Positions 50,183-50,790 of a stretch of 50,790 nucleotides of DNA are shown in pieces. A model generated the notes under the pieces. It saw nothing but the letters and a program-made list of their open reading frames with translations. It had not been told where the DNA came from and searched no databases. Position 1 is the first letter of the stretch; each line of letters starts with the position of its first letter. The stretch lies in NCBI GenBank assembly GCA_024663395.1, contig JANFAH010000149.1, forward strand, positions 1-50,790, written 5' to 3'. The position numbers and the translations under genes were made by a program. The DNA comes from Pisolithus tinctorius (lineage: Eukaryota > Basidiomycota > Agaricomycetes > Boletales > Pisolithaceae).

Positions 50183-50790
50183 CCCCCATGTACTTAGCTA
50201 CACCCCCAAGCAATCCACAAGCAATCAGAAGCCATTCATTCAGCAGTCAGTCAGTTCTTCTCAGCATAACTCGTCGTCAACAGTTGAGGCTCCATGAAGG
50301 GGTCTATCTGTCTTCATTTGTATCATTGGTAGTTGAGGCTCCATCAAGGGTCTATCTACCTTTATTCATCATCAGCAGTATCATCAGTGCTTAGTCAGCA
50401 ACCTCTTGCTTAGTCATTCTTCCACTCCTGTGTAACTCATCATTGACTTGCACCAGGAGCATATTCTATCAAAGTCCATTACTCCCAAGTCCTTTCAGCT
50501 GAACACCCCTGCTCTGTTCAGCATCCCCTTCTCAATCAGCATTCATTCATCCTCTCCTGCATAACTCATCAATGACTTGCACCAGGAGCACCTCCACTTG
50601 AAGTCTCCCCCACTTTTGGTTTCTCTGCCCTCCAGGTACCATGGAGGTAAACCACCACTCACTCATATTTGTCTTTGGTGTTGGTTTTGGTTGGTTTATA
50701 CCAGCTTTCCACACTTTGACTCACACCAGTCTTGGCCTTATGTTTTCACTTGGCCTCCTTTTCCTCCTTGGCTCTGTGCTTCTCCTCCTC

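Larger units (their letters stand above)
45715..50723 (+). mobile_element. LTX-3: LTX copy carrying PIF-1
   Basis: Begins TGTCACACACC and ends TTTGACTCA. The flanks TGCCGG (45709-45714) and CACCAG (50724-50729) are both one-step CpG-decay products of CGCCGG, implying a 6-bp duplication like that of LTX-1. Without PIF-1 it is about 1.87 kb, the size of LTX-1. It contains the 159-codon ORF, a TATA-like box near 50174 and internal direct repeats (TTGAGGCTCCAT near 50284 and 50334; TTGACTTGCACCAGGAGCA near 50442 and 50572). Confidence 0.85.
26019..50790 (+). mobile_element. GyA-3: chromovirus split by several nested insertions, runs off the window
   Basis: 5' LTR, primer site, gag, frameshift cassette and pol up to 29969 are followed by a 12.8-kb guest (GyB-1), after which pol resumes at 42776 exactly where it stopped. 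The chromodomain is split by SOLO-2 and the antisense gene by LTX-3. The 3' LTR is not in the window. It is strongly CpG-depleted with many stops, consistent with being the oldest layer of the stack. Confidence 0.88.
44998..50790 (-). pseudogene. antisense gene of GyA-3, split by LTX-3 and cut by the window edge
   Basis: Exon 2 45610-44998; intron 45659-45611 (49 nt, GTGAGT to CCTAG); exon 1 from 45660 to 45714, then LTX-3, then 50724 to beyond 50790. Exon 1 reads a Glu/Lys/Arg-rich coil with one TGA. Exon 2 opens with C-x2-C-x6-C-x12-C-x2-C-x6-C (Zn2Cys6-like spacing), then a nuclear-localisation-like KKRKV in DKGKKRKVDKEN, a helical segment with heptad-like LEDKLEHLINTVGLIANNLASL, and an acidic tail (SGLSELDSDELCKEADWL; EEEEAEGEDEAK) ending at 44998. 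Exon 2 alone is 204 codons without a stop. Location, splice position relative to the Cys cluster and layout match the antisense gene of GyA-1. Confidence 0.68.

Noticed and set aside
45715..50723. Treating the whole 45.7-50.7 kb block as one large Harbinger element
   Set aside because: Inner ends at 45919 and 49055 have their own TAA duplication and terminal repeats, and LTX-1 and LTX-2 show the same outer element without the inner 3.1 kb.
1..50790. tRNA, rRNA or other structured RNA genes
   Set aside because: No segment could be folded by eye into a convincing tRNA cloverleaf or matched to rRNA; a tRNAscan/Infernal run would be decisive.

Overview
The window looks like a repeat-packed, probably heterochromatic stretch of an Agaricomycete (mushroom-forming basidiomycete) genome. 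Evidence: introns of 47-55 nt with fungal donor, branch and acceptor sites; Ty3/gypsy elements with a C-terminal chromodomain (chromoviruses); and systematic loss of CpG in the older copies. I cannot name the species. Host-like coding sequence is limited to a WD40-like relic at the left edge (38-331, minus) and a possible three-exon gene (9248-10191). Almost everything else is transposons inserted into one another. The element names below are my own labels.

Layout. GyA-1 (1011-9091) is a fairly young, CpG-rich chromovirus. 9248-12274 is a possible gene plus unrecognised sequence. SOLO-1 (12275-12724) is a solo LTR. GyA-2 (12940-23625) is an older, CpG-depleted relative of GyA-1; it carries an LTR-like insert (LTX-1, 16554-18415) in its RNase H region and a mariner-like inverted-repeat element (MIR-1, 21776-23183) in its 3' LTR. 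LTX-2 (23681-25220) is a truncated relative of LTX-1. GyA-3 runs from about 26019 past the right edge. It is split in pol by GyB-1 (29970-42775, minus strand), which is itself split by GyB-2 (31316-38925, plus strand). GyA-3 also holds SOLO-2 (44171-44621) in its chromodomain and LTX-3 (45715-50723) in its antisense gene, and LTX-3 contains an apparently intact PIF/Harbinger transposon (PIF-1, 45919-49055). Nearly every junction is supported by a target-site duplication, several of which show CpG decay.

Mechanisms. The three GyA copies are diverged enough for comparison. All three show (i) a primer-binding site complementary to the predicted 5' end of the element's own RNA, as in Tf1-type self-priming; (ii) a gag-pol -1 frameshift cassette made of an A-heptamer, an abutting TAG and an H-type pseudoknot whose stems co-vary; and (iii) a gene on the opposite strand between pol and the 3' LTR. 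That gene is spliced in GyA-1 and GyA-3 and encodes a coiled coil, a Zn2Cys6-like cysteine cluster, basic patches and an acidic tail. This self-primed, frameshifting chromovirus with an antisense transcription-factor-like gene is the best candidate for an under-described system here.

Other notable content: GyB-2 is a gag-only element with a 1947-codon open frame, an internal array of repeats each holding a 47-nt intron-like cassette that two units lack exactly, and a captured fragment of a sterol C-3 dehydrogenase (ERG26-like) gene. The three LTX copies each keep a 159-codon ORF of identical length. MIR-1 has two 520-bp arms that are almost identical.
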